64,000 nucleotides of DNA from Euryodendron excelsum (lineage: Eukaryota > Streptophyta > Magnoliopsida > Ericales > Pentaphylacaceae): the NCBI GenBank assembly GCA_033060915.1, contig CM065390.1:16972501-17036500 (forward strand). The letters run 5' to 3'. The position numbers were made by a program, and so were the translations under genes. Shown here piece after piece: positions 32,960 to 43,335 of the stretch (within the stretch, counting starts at the first letter, position 1; every line of letters starts with the position of its first letter). A model generated the notes under the pieces. That model made no database searches and was not told where the DNA came from. It saw only the letters and a list, made by a program, of their open reading frames with translations.

Positions 32960-33920
32960 TTTGACTTTTTAATTTTACCCAAAGAGCTGCTTGAACTTTT
33001 GCTGTGTCAGAAACCTCTTCCTATTTCTTGGTAGTCCTTTAAAAATAGCCTTATTTCTTGCTTTCCATAGCTACCACATAACAGAGAAAAACAGACATCT
33101 CAAAGTCATTTTTCCACACTTCTGAACTTCATGCTTCTCCACCATTGAAAGTGCACCAGCATAGATCCATACCCCACCATTTCACAATAGAACACCAAAC
33201 CTTCTATGCCACTTCACACTTGAGTAATACATGATTTGAGTCTTCCTCCGAGATCTGGAAAAATGAGCACACAGTTGAGCTTGCTTGGGGCAAACATCTT
33301 CTGTTTGATAGGAGAACCTTTGATTTAATTTTTTCATGTAATGCCATCCACACAAAGACTTTAATTTTTAAAGGAGCAATCATCTTCCATACCTTTGATA
33401 GGGAAAAATGTCCTTGAATGCTTGAAGGCAAAGCAGCAGAACAACACCACTCGATTGAAAAAAACCCATCATTTTCCAGTTTCCATAGACCATCATCCTC
33501 TATAGAACTGTTCAAACTCAATGGTTGTAGTAGATCAAGCAAACTTCTTAACTCCTCTTCCTCCCATGCCCGCAGACCTCTTCTAAACACCAGGTTCCAT
33601 GGCCTGATTCCATTATTGATCTCTGCAACTAAAGCTCTTTTTTGTTGTGAAAGTGAAAAAAGCCTGGGGTACATAGAGGCAAGGGATTTATCCCCTATCT
33701 ACACATCCTTTCAGAACATTGAACTCTTACCATCCCCCATATTTAATTGGAAATTTTCTTGAAACACTTCCTTAACTAAGCATTTATCACCCTATAATTT
33801 TAAAATGTCCAACCAAATGCTTGAACTTGACTTTTTTTCCACTAGACCTAGGATCCAATCACGCTCATCATAACTATATTTTTGTTTCACAACTCTTCTC
33901 CACAAAGCTTCCTTCTCCTT
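32960..33920 (-). pseudogene. LINE ORF2, C-terminal part with zf-RVT
   Basis: Reading on the minus strand from the insertion edge: KEKEALWRRVV, WILGLVEKK, then the zf-RVT-like block with FSLSKVWKMIAPLKIKVFVW and HVLLKCEVA, typical of the C terminus of plant LINE polyproteins. It is broken by stops. The first residues continue in frame from the part at 38693 once one TCCTT copy is removed. Confidence 0.8.
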
Positions 33921-34439
33921 TGTCACGCCTAGATTTTTCGCATTCGAGGAATACTGACACAAGCGGGAAAAATATTGTACTCTCTCGTTAGAACTCACCC
34001 TCCTAGAAGAATGAGTGCGACTAGGTTTGAATTAAAAATAGATTTAAATAAAGGGTTTTTGAAAAAAGTTTGGAGTCGCCACCTAACTTGATTAAGATGA
34101 GTTAGGTCACCTAAAAACTAAGCATAATCCAAAAACTACACTTAGGGTTGTGGAAAAACGATTTTTGAAAATATCTCCTCAAGAGAGGCTTTTTAAGAAA
34201 AATAGGTTGTTTCGCAACCTTTGGAAAACATTTAGCCTTTTTTGAGAAATAACTCTGTTTGGTCTTTGAAATCAGTGATCTAGGTTCGGAGGTTGGTTAC
34301 GTGTAATGAAGACGCACTAAGCCATCACCCTACCCTGCCCTTTTGGTACCTACATATCAATCTACCCTAGATTCACCTATGAGAGTCTTTAACTAACTAA
34401 TGTTCAATCTTATCCACTTTGAAAAATAATGTTTTGAAA

Positions 34440-36560
34440 AGAAATTGACATGATGCATGATATGCAAGTGCAATAGAAGAGAGTTGATTTTGAAAAAGAT
34501 TTGAAAAGAAATTGATTTGATTTGAAAAGAGATTTGAAGAGATAGAATTGAAATTGGAAAGTTTTAGAAATTGAAAATAAAGATTTGAAAATAGATTTTT
34601 AGAATTGGAAACTTGAGATAGATATGGCATTGGAGATTTGAAGAAGATTGTGAAATTGGAGATTTGAAAGAAGTTGCAGAATTGGAAATTTGAAAAAAGT
34701 TGTGGAATTTGAGATTTGAAAAATGTTGTGACCGCAACCATGGGAGTTGCCTACGTATCCTTTTGGAAGAATCAGGTCAGTCGTAGTTCGGACAAGAGTC
34801 AGTCGTAGTTCGGACAAGAGTCCGATAGAAAATAGAAGGTTGAATTCGAAAAAGAGATTGAATTGAAATTTGGATTTGATTTGAATTTAGAATAGAAGAT
34901 TGGAAAATTGGAATTGAAGGATTAGGAAATTGACTTGGAAAAATTGAGGTTAAGAAAACCTAGACTTAGGAAGATATGAAAAGAAAGATTGGATTTGACT
35001 AAAAAAGAATTGACTTGAATATTGAACTTGGAAGATTAGGAAACTTGAAATTAGGAAAGATTCAAATTAGGAAAAGTTCGAATTAGGAAAGTGTCATTTT
35101 AGGAAAGTTTTGATTTAAGAAAGTTTCAACTTAGGAAAATTTTGAATTAAGAAAGTTGTCAATTTGGAAAAATTTCAACTTAGGAAAGTTTTAAATTTGG
35201 AATGTTTTGAAATAGGAAAGTTTTGAAAATTGGAAAGTTTCGTTTTAAGAAAGGTTTTGAAATAGGAAAGTGTTGAATTTAGAAATGTTTTGAATTAGGA
35301 AAGTTTAGTTTAAGAAAGGTTTAAAATTTGGAAAGTTTCAAGTTAAGAAAGTTTTGAATTTGGAAAGCTTAGAATTTTAGAAAGATTTTAATTTAGGAAA
35401 GATTTAGAAAAGGTTTGAATTAAGAAAGTTTTGAGTTTAGAAAGTTTAGGATTTAGAAAGTTTTAGAGTTTTAGTTTTAGAAAATCTTGAGATTAGAAAA
35501 GGTTGAGTTTAGGAAAGGTTTGAAAACTTAAATTTAGATGGTTAAGATTTGAAAAGGGATAGAATTAGGAAAAGGTTGAATTAGGAAAGATGTGGAAGTT
35601 GAGTTTTAAAATTTAGGAAAGATCTTTATGTTCAAGTTTTAGAAATTTAAGGCTTCGGAAAGGAGAAGTTTAGGAAGGAGTTGAATTAGGAAAGATTTGG
35701 ATTAGAAAGAGATTGGATTTTGTTTTTAAAAGGGAAGGTTTGATTTTGTTTCCAAAAACAGAGGATAGGATCTAGTTTCCTAAACGGGAAGATTGAATTT
35801 GGTTTCCTAAAGGGAAGGTAGGATTTGACAAGGATTTGGAAAAGGGAAGTTTCTAGAAACCCTAGATTTGAAAAATTATAATTTTGACGTAGAAAAGAGG
35901 TTTTGGAAATACGTATAGTTTGGATGTAGAAAACAAGAGGTTTTGGAAACTTAGGTTTTAAGGCAAGTTTGAAAACTATGTTTTTGGAAAGAGAATTAGG
36001 GTTTCCTAATTGTGGGTTCTAAGGCTTGACTTGGGCACTAAGGAAAGAGTTTTTGGAAAGTGCGTTTTTGGAAAGATTTTTGGAGAGAGTTTTTCTAGAA
36101 AAAGACCTAGGGAACATTTTTGAAAAGTGGACTTTGAAGAGAGCGTTTTGGAAAGGAGTTGAAAAAGGGAGTTTGGAAAAATAGATTTTTAGAGAGAGTT
36201 TTTGAAAACAATTTTAGAAAGAAGAGTTTTTGGAAAGCATGTTGGAAAAAGAGATTTTTAGAAAGAGAGACTTTTGAAAAGAGAGTTTTTAGAAGGTATA
36301 AAAATATCTCACTTTCTTAAAGCAATTCTAACCATAAAAGGGCTAGAACCACTTTAGGAAAGCGATTTTGAAAACAACAAGATTTGAATATATAGACCAT
36401 ATTGGTCACTTTGAATGTAACACTTTTCTAAAGCAACTCTAGCCATGGAAAAGCTAGAATCACCCTAGGATTGTGATTTTGAAAACATGTTTTGAAAAAG
36501 AGAATTTTGATGCAATTTTGGAAACAAGTTTGGAAATGATTTCGAAAACGAGTTTGAAAA
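34440..36560. repeat. Low-complexity GAAA/TTTTGGAAA-rich block
   Basis: About 2 kb of degenerate 15-20-bp units such as GGAAAGTTTTGAAATTAGGA lie in the R/U5 side of the large LTR, with very little C on the plus strand. The homologous part of copy 1 (28240-29900) shows the same bias but is less regular. Confidence 0.7.
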
Positions 36561-36767
36561 CGATTTTTGGAAGATGCATGATCATGATATGCACAATGTA
36601 ATTTTGGGGTCGTGAACATACAAGGTTAAGGTTTCACCACATAATCAAGGGGGCCGAATCCACGTGGTCTCCAGTTAGCCTAAAGGAAAGCCCCCGATAC
36701 GGTGACCCTCCGATAGTCTAATCCTACACATGGACCGGGAGTCCCTTGTTTCAATCATACAAAGAAA

Positions 36768-36786
36768 GGGGGGGGGGGGGGGGGGG
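36768..36786 (+). repeat. Run of 19 G
   Basis: Uninterrupted poly(G) in the large LTR, downstream of AAGAAA. The length may be affected by sequencing, since such runs are hard to read. Confidence 0.85.
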
Positions 36787-38209
36787 AAAGAGATGGGGGA
36801 TTAAAATAGAGAAAACCCAAGTGGGTTAGGAGAGAGAAGAGAGAGGGGGAGTGCAGAAATTTAAAGAGAAAGCCTACCGTATGTCTTGTTTATTTTGTGC
36901 GCCTTGCTTGTCTTCGTTCTTCGGTCTTCGTCTTGATCTTCGTCTTCAATCTTCAAGAGTTGTCTTCAAACTTTAGATTGCAGCTCTTCAAGTCTTCAAA
37001 GGTGGATTAAAGGCTAGTGTATGAGTGTATGGGGGTGTGTATGAGTGTATAGAAGGCTAGGGTTTAGTGTATGGTGGATAGGGTTTGGAAAACCTAAAAA
37101 GCTAAGGTTTAGGGAGTGCACGAGCTCTGTATATCGAATTATATGATTTTTAAACTGAGTTTGCCGGCCTCTTTCACGTTGGAGGAGACTCTGTATTTAT
37201 AGAGAGAGGAATGCATTGGCGTCTGTTGCAGTGGCGCTAGGCCAAAATTGCTCTTGGCGCTACTAGGAGTGGCGCCAGGCCAATTCTTGGCTTGGCGCCA
37301 CTACTAGTGGTGCCAGCCAGTTAGGAAAGTATTTAGGTCAGCAAGCAACGTATTTTTGACTAGATTTGGGCGCCTGTACTAGTGACTACTATACAATTTT
37401 TAGCCTAGCTTCACTAGGAGTGACTCCGGAAAGTCCGGGAAGGAGTTTGGGAGACCGGGAATGACCCGAAAGGTTGAAAAAGAGCAGAAACACTTAAAAT
37501 AGTGTCCCAGAGGTATTTGAATTGAAAAATGAGGTTAGGATGTGTCAGAAGGGTTGACTGGGCCTTTAGGGGCAAAACGGTCAATTGGATTGGAAAGCTG
37601 CCAGGACGGACTCGGACTGTCCCAGAAGAAGACTCGAAATTTGGAAAAATTATTCAGAATGTTTCCAAAGGTTGCCGGTTTGATTCCCAAAGCTGGTGTG
37701 GTTGGAAAAGGAGACCGGCCCACCAGGGGCAAAACGGTCATTTCGCGCCGGGTTTGCCAGAACTGACTCGGAACGATCCAAAAGGACAAAGAAAGGTTGA
37801 GGACACTATAAAAATTATTCTCGGGAAGTTACCGATTTGATACCCAGAGCCGGTGTGGTCGGAAAAGGTGACCGGCCCTCTAGGGGCAAAACGATCATTT
37901 TGCACTGGGTTTGCCGGAACTGACTCGGAATGATCTGGAAAGATAGAGGAAGGTTGAGAATACTATAAGAAGTAATCTCAGAAGGTTATCTGTTTGATAC
38001 CCAGAGCTAGTGTGGTCCCTGGGGCGTTTGGATGCCTAGGGAAAAAATTGTCATCTTGACCAAAAAGTCTCGGAATTGGCCCAAGGGGCAGTTTGGTCAT
38101 TTTTCACCGAAGTGGGCTAGCCGGCGCTGGTGTTGACTTGGGTTTTGAGTGTTTCCGCCACTCTGACGGCGGTCATCGTGACACAGGGGTTTGTTGGCAA
38201 TTCCCTATA

Positions 38210-38475
38210 TCGACCTGTTTGTGAGTATTTCCGCTACTCTGATGGTTGCGATGTTAGCGAGTATTTCCGCTACTCGGACCGTCTCGAGGAATAAACTGTC
38301 TTGAGAGAGGGATTGGAAAGGGGACTTACTGTCTTCGGAAAGACGTGCCTGATTTGGAACCGTCTCCAGGAATAACCTGTCTCGAGAGATGGATTAGAAT
38401 TGGAAAGGGGACTTACCGTCTTCGAAAAGACGTGCCTGATTGGAGTAGATTTACCGTCTCAAGGAGTCAACTATC
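38210..38475. repeat. Hairpin-rich block of large LTR copy 2
   Basis: Short pairs recur: GAGTATTTCCGCTACTC (38223 and 38258 regions), CGTCTTCGGAAAGACG (about 38331-38346), CGTCTTCGAAAAGACG (about 38418-38433) and CGTCTC...GAGAG stretches. It occupies the same place relative to the LTR end as the array at 31949-32270 but has different sequences. Confidence 0.55.
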
Positions 38476-38692
38476 TCGAGAGAGGGGTTGGAGTTGGAGT
38501 TGGAAAGAACAATGCCCCTAACGGCATTTTGGTCATTTTGCCTTTATTTGAGCCTAGCGGGCTTGCGAACTGATAGACAGACGGGATTTAGACTTAGAAA
38601 GTTGATTTCGATTAGAATATGCCCACAATTGACTTGAACACAAGTCTGAACGGAGTATAGATTGCCAAGCGGTCAAAAATGGGGTGCTTACT

Positions 38693-40170
38693 TCCTTTAC
38701 ATATCTCCACCACTACCTGGCAATTAGAGCCTTATTAACGACTAATATGGGAACCACTCCAAGACCTCCATTGTCTATACTTCTGCACACTCTATCCTAA
38801 CTTACACAGTACATTTTCCTTCTCTTCTTTCTCTCCCCACAAAAATCTTTGCTGGATTCTTTTAATTTTATTACACACCTCTGCAGGAGCATTAAAAAAA
38901 GATAAATAGTATAAAAGGAGGTTTTCGAAGGTGGACTTGAGCAAAGTGAGCATACCCCCTATTGATAAATATCTTTTTTTTTTTCTAGCTTGCCAGCTTC
39001 CCTTTAATCTTATCAATCACTGGCTCCCAAACCTTTACATTTCTTGGATTTACTCTAATAAAAGAACCAAATACTTTATTGGCAGCTTCTGATAATTGCA
39101 TCTGAAGATTTCTGCTGCTTCATGTAAAAAAACATCATCCACACCTATGTCAGATAATGCACATTTAAGTTAATTGTTAAACCAGAGATTAGCTCAAAAC
39201 ACCTTAGTATCCTTTTTAAATTCCTTAGCTCCTCCAAATCCGTTTCACAAAATAACACAGTATCATCGGCAAATTGTAAGTGTGATACAACTATCCCATC
39301 TGATCCCAATTTTGAACCTTTAATGATCTTCATATCAATGGCCCTCACTAACAATTCATTTAAAGCCTTTGCCATAATATTAAAAAGGAAAGGGGATAGT
39401 AGATCTCCTTGTCTAATTCCTCTCTGCAAAGCCACTTCTTTAGTTGCTGATTCACTAACCAAAACTAATACCTTTGCAGTAGATACACAATCTTCAATCC
39501 ACTGAATCCACTTCCTACCGAATCCCATTTTGCCCAATATCTGACATAGAAAGTGCTAGTTCATTGTATCATATGCTTTTTGGAAATCAAGTTTCAAGAC
39601 TATCCCCTTCTTATTATTCCTCTTTCAATCATCGATAACCTCATTTGCAATTAGAACCCCATCCAGAATTTGCTTACCCTTAACGAATGCTGATTGTGAG
39701 CAACTAATAACCTCCTTCATTACCAACCTCATTCGATTAGCCAAGGTTTTAGCTAGTACTTTGTAAATAGACGAAATAAGGCTAATGGGTCTATATCAAA
39801 ATAAATTCTTTGGATTTTCCCCTTTCGGAATGAGAACTATGAAGGAGGAATTGATTCCTTTAGACAATTTAGCATTAGAATGAAAATCATTTATAAACCT
39901 GCACACATCCATCTTAATGACTTCCAATATTTTTTCAAAAAACTTACCTTTAAGCCATTAGGGCTTGGAGCTTTGCTTCCATTACATGAATTGGTAGCCT
40001 CCCATATTTCTTTCTCCTCAAAAGATGCTTCCAAAGCTTCCTTGCTATGAGTACTAATCCTCCTTTTCAATTCCCCTTCTAACCCTGGTTTGATTTCCAT
40101 TGGTTCCCTTAAACTGGTTTCGAAGAATTTTAGCACTTTTTCCTTTATCTGTGCTGGATCAACTATCACA
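38693..40170 (-). pseudogene. LINE reverse transcriptase
   Basis: Reading minus: GSKAPSPNGL near 39960 (the GxxAPGPDG entry motif of LINE RTs), SAFVKGKQILDGVLIANEVI, KLDFQKAYD, ALQRGIRQGDLLSPFLFNI and the catalytic FADDTVLF near 39260, then GLTINLNV, then IKGSWQARKKKRYLSIGGML near 38970. Stops occur within it, so no activity is expected. Confidence 0.85.
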
Positions 40171-40584
40171 GACCCTTCTCTAACAACCTAACCGATCAAT
40201 TTTCTTCTTTGCCTTGCTCTCATAGTTGCATGAAAATAAGAGTGTTGCTATCCCTTTTTTAAAGCCACAAAACTCTTAACCTTTGCCTTGAGTCATCCAC
40301 TTCTCTAGAATACAATTTAGCTCGCTTAACTTTTAGATTTCTTCTTCTCAAGACATTAATTTGTTGATTCCTCTGCTCCTAGCCTTCGATGTCAAGACTT
40401 CGGATTTTTTATTGTAATCTTTTGATTTTTTTTTTTCCCTAATTGACACATCTTGATCTCTTCCAGTCTCTAATCTTGAGTTTTAGATCTTGTAATTTCT
40501 TCAAAAGCACAAAACCACCCCACCCTTCAACCCCATGATCCTGCCAGTACTTTTCACTAGATCATTAAACTCCTTTACCTTATG

Positions 40585-41311
40585 TCAGGATTCAAAGATC
40601 TTGAACGGCATTGGTCCCCGGTCCCTAATCTTATCAGTTAATAGCATTACGCTGTGGTCAGAGAAAGCTCTATGCAAACCCCACTGGGAACATTTAAACA
40701 AATCATCCCATTCATGGTAGAATAGAAATCTATCCAAACGACTCCAAATTTCATTGGTTTGCATATTACACCATGCAAACGTCCTGCTTTGCATGTGACA
40801 ATCAATTAAATTTGAATATGAGATGAAATTTCTAAAACACCTCATACCCAGTTCATCCCTCAAGCACGATGACCTTTCAGACGATCTCAGCAACTCATTA
40901 AAATCTCCTCCTATGCATATGGGGATATTTGCATTAGACTTCATAGCTGACAATTTGGACTAAAGATGTCTGCAGTCTTCATTATTCGAAGGGCCATATA
41001 CATTAACTATAGCACATTGATTTTCTCGTTGAACCTTTCCAATTAGAAAAATGAAGTTCTTTTCAACCACACATTGTTTCAAATTGAAGAACTGTCTACT
41101 CCATAATGAAATCAATCCTCCAGATGTACCCTCAGCCTTTGAGTCCACCCAATCGAAGTCATCATTAGCCCACAAAGCCTTTGACTTCCACCTACTACAT
41201 TCTGCCCATTTAATCTTGGATCAGTTACATATCGATATTCCTTGCCCTTACCATCTTCCTAACCATACTTCTCCTATTTCTTCCCCCAAGACCTCTTACT
41301 TTCCAGATTAA
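40585..41311 (-). pseudogene. LINE apurinic-type endonuclease domain
   Basis: Reading minus: SGGLISLWSRQFF, INVYGPSN-like IVNVYGPSNN, GGDFNELL, WSRLDRFL and SDHSVMLL. These are the exonuclease-endonuclease-phosphatase motifs of L1-type ORF2, with the DFN and SDH catalytic residues kept. A stop separates the two halves at about 40957. Confidence 0.82.
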
Positions 41312-41540
41312 TATTTTCATTGACACTTAATACCGAACACCCAAAATGCAGTACTTGATCGAGCTGATTACTTCGTTTTGGTGCCTCCTTTCCACCCTGC
41401 CTGATCCACTTCAATATCATTCCATTCCAAGGATTTTAGCTTATTCCTGAACTGTTCTTCATTATTATTAAATTGTAGCCCCAGTAATTTCCCAATCTCA
41501 ACTGTCTTCTCAGCCTCCGTCGCATAATGATTTTTCAATT

Positions 41541-41771
41541 AACGCAGTATGATGATGTTCCTATTCCTAATGTTTTGTGATGGAAGTGTTGAAGCCGAAG
41601 ATACTGTTTATCATATTATTTTTCCTCTTCTTTTCTTTCAATTTCAAACAAGAGATAGTGATTTCTCTTTCCCTTTCCCTTTCCTTTTATTTTCTTTGCA
41701 AATCAAACAAAGAAAAGAAAATCATTTTCTCTCATTTCTTTTTCTTTCCTTTTCCTTTCACAAATACCAGA

Positions 41772-41806
<35 letters not shown>

Positions 41807-42091
41807 CAGTGTTGTGAGGGCCATTTTTTTCATCTGGATCAAGGCCTTTTATTTGGATAAAAAAAAAAAAAAAACTAGAAACTATACGGTGCCTTAATCA
41901 TAGCATGTTAGACTTAAAACAATTGAAAGGGTTTTGATGGCCTTATGCTTGAGCCACCAGCCTGTATAGTAGTAAATAGACAATGGAAGTATTACCCATA
42001 AACAAAGGTAGGTCAAAATAGCATAAAAAAAAACTATAAAAATTAGAGGTGCAAAATTTCTCTCAATCATAACTAGAACCTTATATTAAAA
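41541..42091. other. Spacer with TA microsatellite
   Basis: Pyrimidine-rich tracts lie at 41620-41770 and a TA repeat of 29 bp at 41774-41802. No gene, and no recognised mobile element. Confidence 0.6.
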
Positions 42092-42468
42092 GACCAATTA
42101 CACTTTATCCTAATGTGATTTGACAAAAAATCAGATAATCTTTCTGTAATATAAAACAAACACGTAGCCTTTTTATAATTTAGATTTATTTGCAAAGTGG
42201 ATGAAAATTGTTGTATTTAATGACAACACTATTTGAGGGATATTTATATCATTTTATGACTCCGAAATAGAATATATCAAAAGGTGAATTTAACCTTTTA
42301 TGTCAAAATAAAAAATTATTCTTTGCACGGATATTTTTAATCATTTCAACAAATTTATCATGATTTCATCTCCTTTAGATATAAGTCTAAATTATTAAAA
42401 ACTATGCCTTTATTTTTAACCGCATAAAGTTAAAACCACAAAGAGATAAAATATAATTACACTATATT
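42092..42468. mobile_element. Possible MITE with AATTACAC ends
   Basis: The left end reads CCAATTACACTTTATCCTAA, with TGTGATTTGACAAAAAATCA following. The right end, reverse-complemented, reads AGTGTAATTATATTTTATCT with TTTGTGGTTTT following. The inverted ends and the related copy at 25510-25605 suggest a dispersed MITE family. Boundaries are approximate and no target duplication is assigned. Confidence 0.42.
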
Positions 42469-42615
42469 AAACCCTTGGTGTATCTAGTTACAAAATCCTA
42501 GGGTCGGTTTTCATATACCTTCTGTGCCAAAAAGTGTCCCTACAGAAAAACCCTAATAATATTACCACCACTATAGATACACTACCCCTCCACCACTTCA
42601 TTGTATTGTCACATC

Positions 42616-42870
42616 ATGTCGGCGGCGGCGGCCGCGGCGGAGAACAAGTTGAAGTTGAAGAGCTCTGGCGACAAAGAATTCGTCGTGGAAGAGTCCATCG
42701 TAGTCCAGTCTCTCACCATCAAGAACATGGTGGACGACGACCGTGCGTCAACCACAATCCCTCTGCCAAACGTGACCAGCAACACCCTGTCTATGGTGAT
42801 CGAGTTCTGCACGAAGCACACGGATCTAACTCTAGACGACAAGGATCTAAAGAACTTCGATTCCGAGTTT
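42616..42870 (+). pseudogene. Truncated SKP1-like gene fragment
   Basis: 85 codons from ATG (context ATCATGTCGG) encode a SKP1 N terminus: KLKLKSSGDKEFVVEESIVV, LTIKNMVDDD, IPLPNVTSNTLSMVIEFC and DKDLKNFDSEF. SKP1 is the adaptor joining cullin-1 to F-box proteins in SCF ubiquitin ligases. The BTB/POZ-like N-terminal half is there and preceded by an alanine run, but homology stops at the DSEF position. The C-terminal helices that bind the F-box are not found downstream. The reading frame runs on into an AT-rich inverted repeat up to 42984. Probably non-functional. Confidence 0.8.
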
Positions 42871-43335
42871 ATCTATTCTAATACCTATTTATACTGTACT
42901 ATATTATTATTTATTATCTATACTATTATAAAAGTAAATGCTTTTAGGTTAGTAAGAATGTGTAATGCTATCTCATCTTTTTAAATAATTAAAAAAATTA
43001 AGTATAAAAATCTTATCAGTAAATTTCGGAATCAGTTTTTAAACCGTGCACAAATTTTTATTTTTTCTTTACGTAGTGATCTTTATTTTTTCTCCACACT
43101 TGCATAAACTGATGTGGACAGTTCAAAAACTGATTTCAAAATTTACTATATTATCTTTTTAAGTGATAAGATTTTTGTACTAAGTTTTTTTAACTGTTTA
43201 GGAAAATTAAATAACGTTACCTATCCTTACCAAGGTGTATGCTTTTTATAATAGTATAAATAATAAATAAATATAGTATAAGGAGGTATTAGAATAGATA
43301 AACCCGAAATCGAAGGTCTTAGCCCTTATTCTAAT
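42841..43335. repeat. Long imperfect inverted repeat (foldback) next to the SKP1 fragment
   Basis: The left arm 42841-43066 and right arm about 43100-43335 pair over most of their length: GTTTATCTATTCTAATACCT against AGGTATTAGAATAGATAAAC, CTATACTATTATAAAA against TTTTATAATAGTATAAA, AAAAATCTTATCA against TGATAAGATTTTT. The centre is near 43083. The outermost 30 bp of the left arm are the last SKP1 codons, and the right arm holds a diverged inverted copy of them. Confidence 0.72.

Larger units (their letters stand above)
33921..38692 (-). mobile_element. 4.77-kb Ogre/Tat-like solo LTR (copy 2) inside the LINE
   Basis: It starts TGTCACGCCTAG on the plus strand and ends GGGGTGCTTACT, where ...TTACA is expected, so the last base appears mutated. 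Perfect flanks TCCTT lie at 33916-33920 and 38693-38697. It shares with copy 1 the first 250 bp (TTGGAGTCGCCACCTAACTT, TGAGTTAGGTCACCTAAAA), AGGGGCAAAACGGTCATTT words, the GGTGCTTAC end and a minus-strand TATA box (TATAAATACAGAG, about 37190-37202). Between 34440 and 36560 it is almost only GAAAGTTTTGAA-type words. No ORF. Confidence 0.75.
32667..41540 (-). mobile_element. L1-type LINE, decayed, split by a large LTR
   Basis: The 3' end is marked by a T-run at about 32667-32685 (the poly(A) tail on the minus strand). Going right (5'-ward) come the zf-RVT domain, then the inserted LTR (33921-38692), the reverse transcriptase, the endonuclease and, near 41330-41530, a possible ORF1 tail. Without the insertion it is about 4.1 kb, shorter than full plant L1 elements, so it is probably 5' truncated. 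I could not define a target duplication, and several stops and frameshifts break the ORFs. Confidence 0.8.

Noticed and set aside
28240..36560. CRISPR-like or satellite array in the repetitive GAAA-rich blocks
   Set aside because: Units drift continuously, have no constant repeat with unique spacers, and lie inside LTRs of a plant genome.
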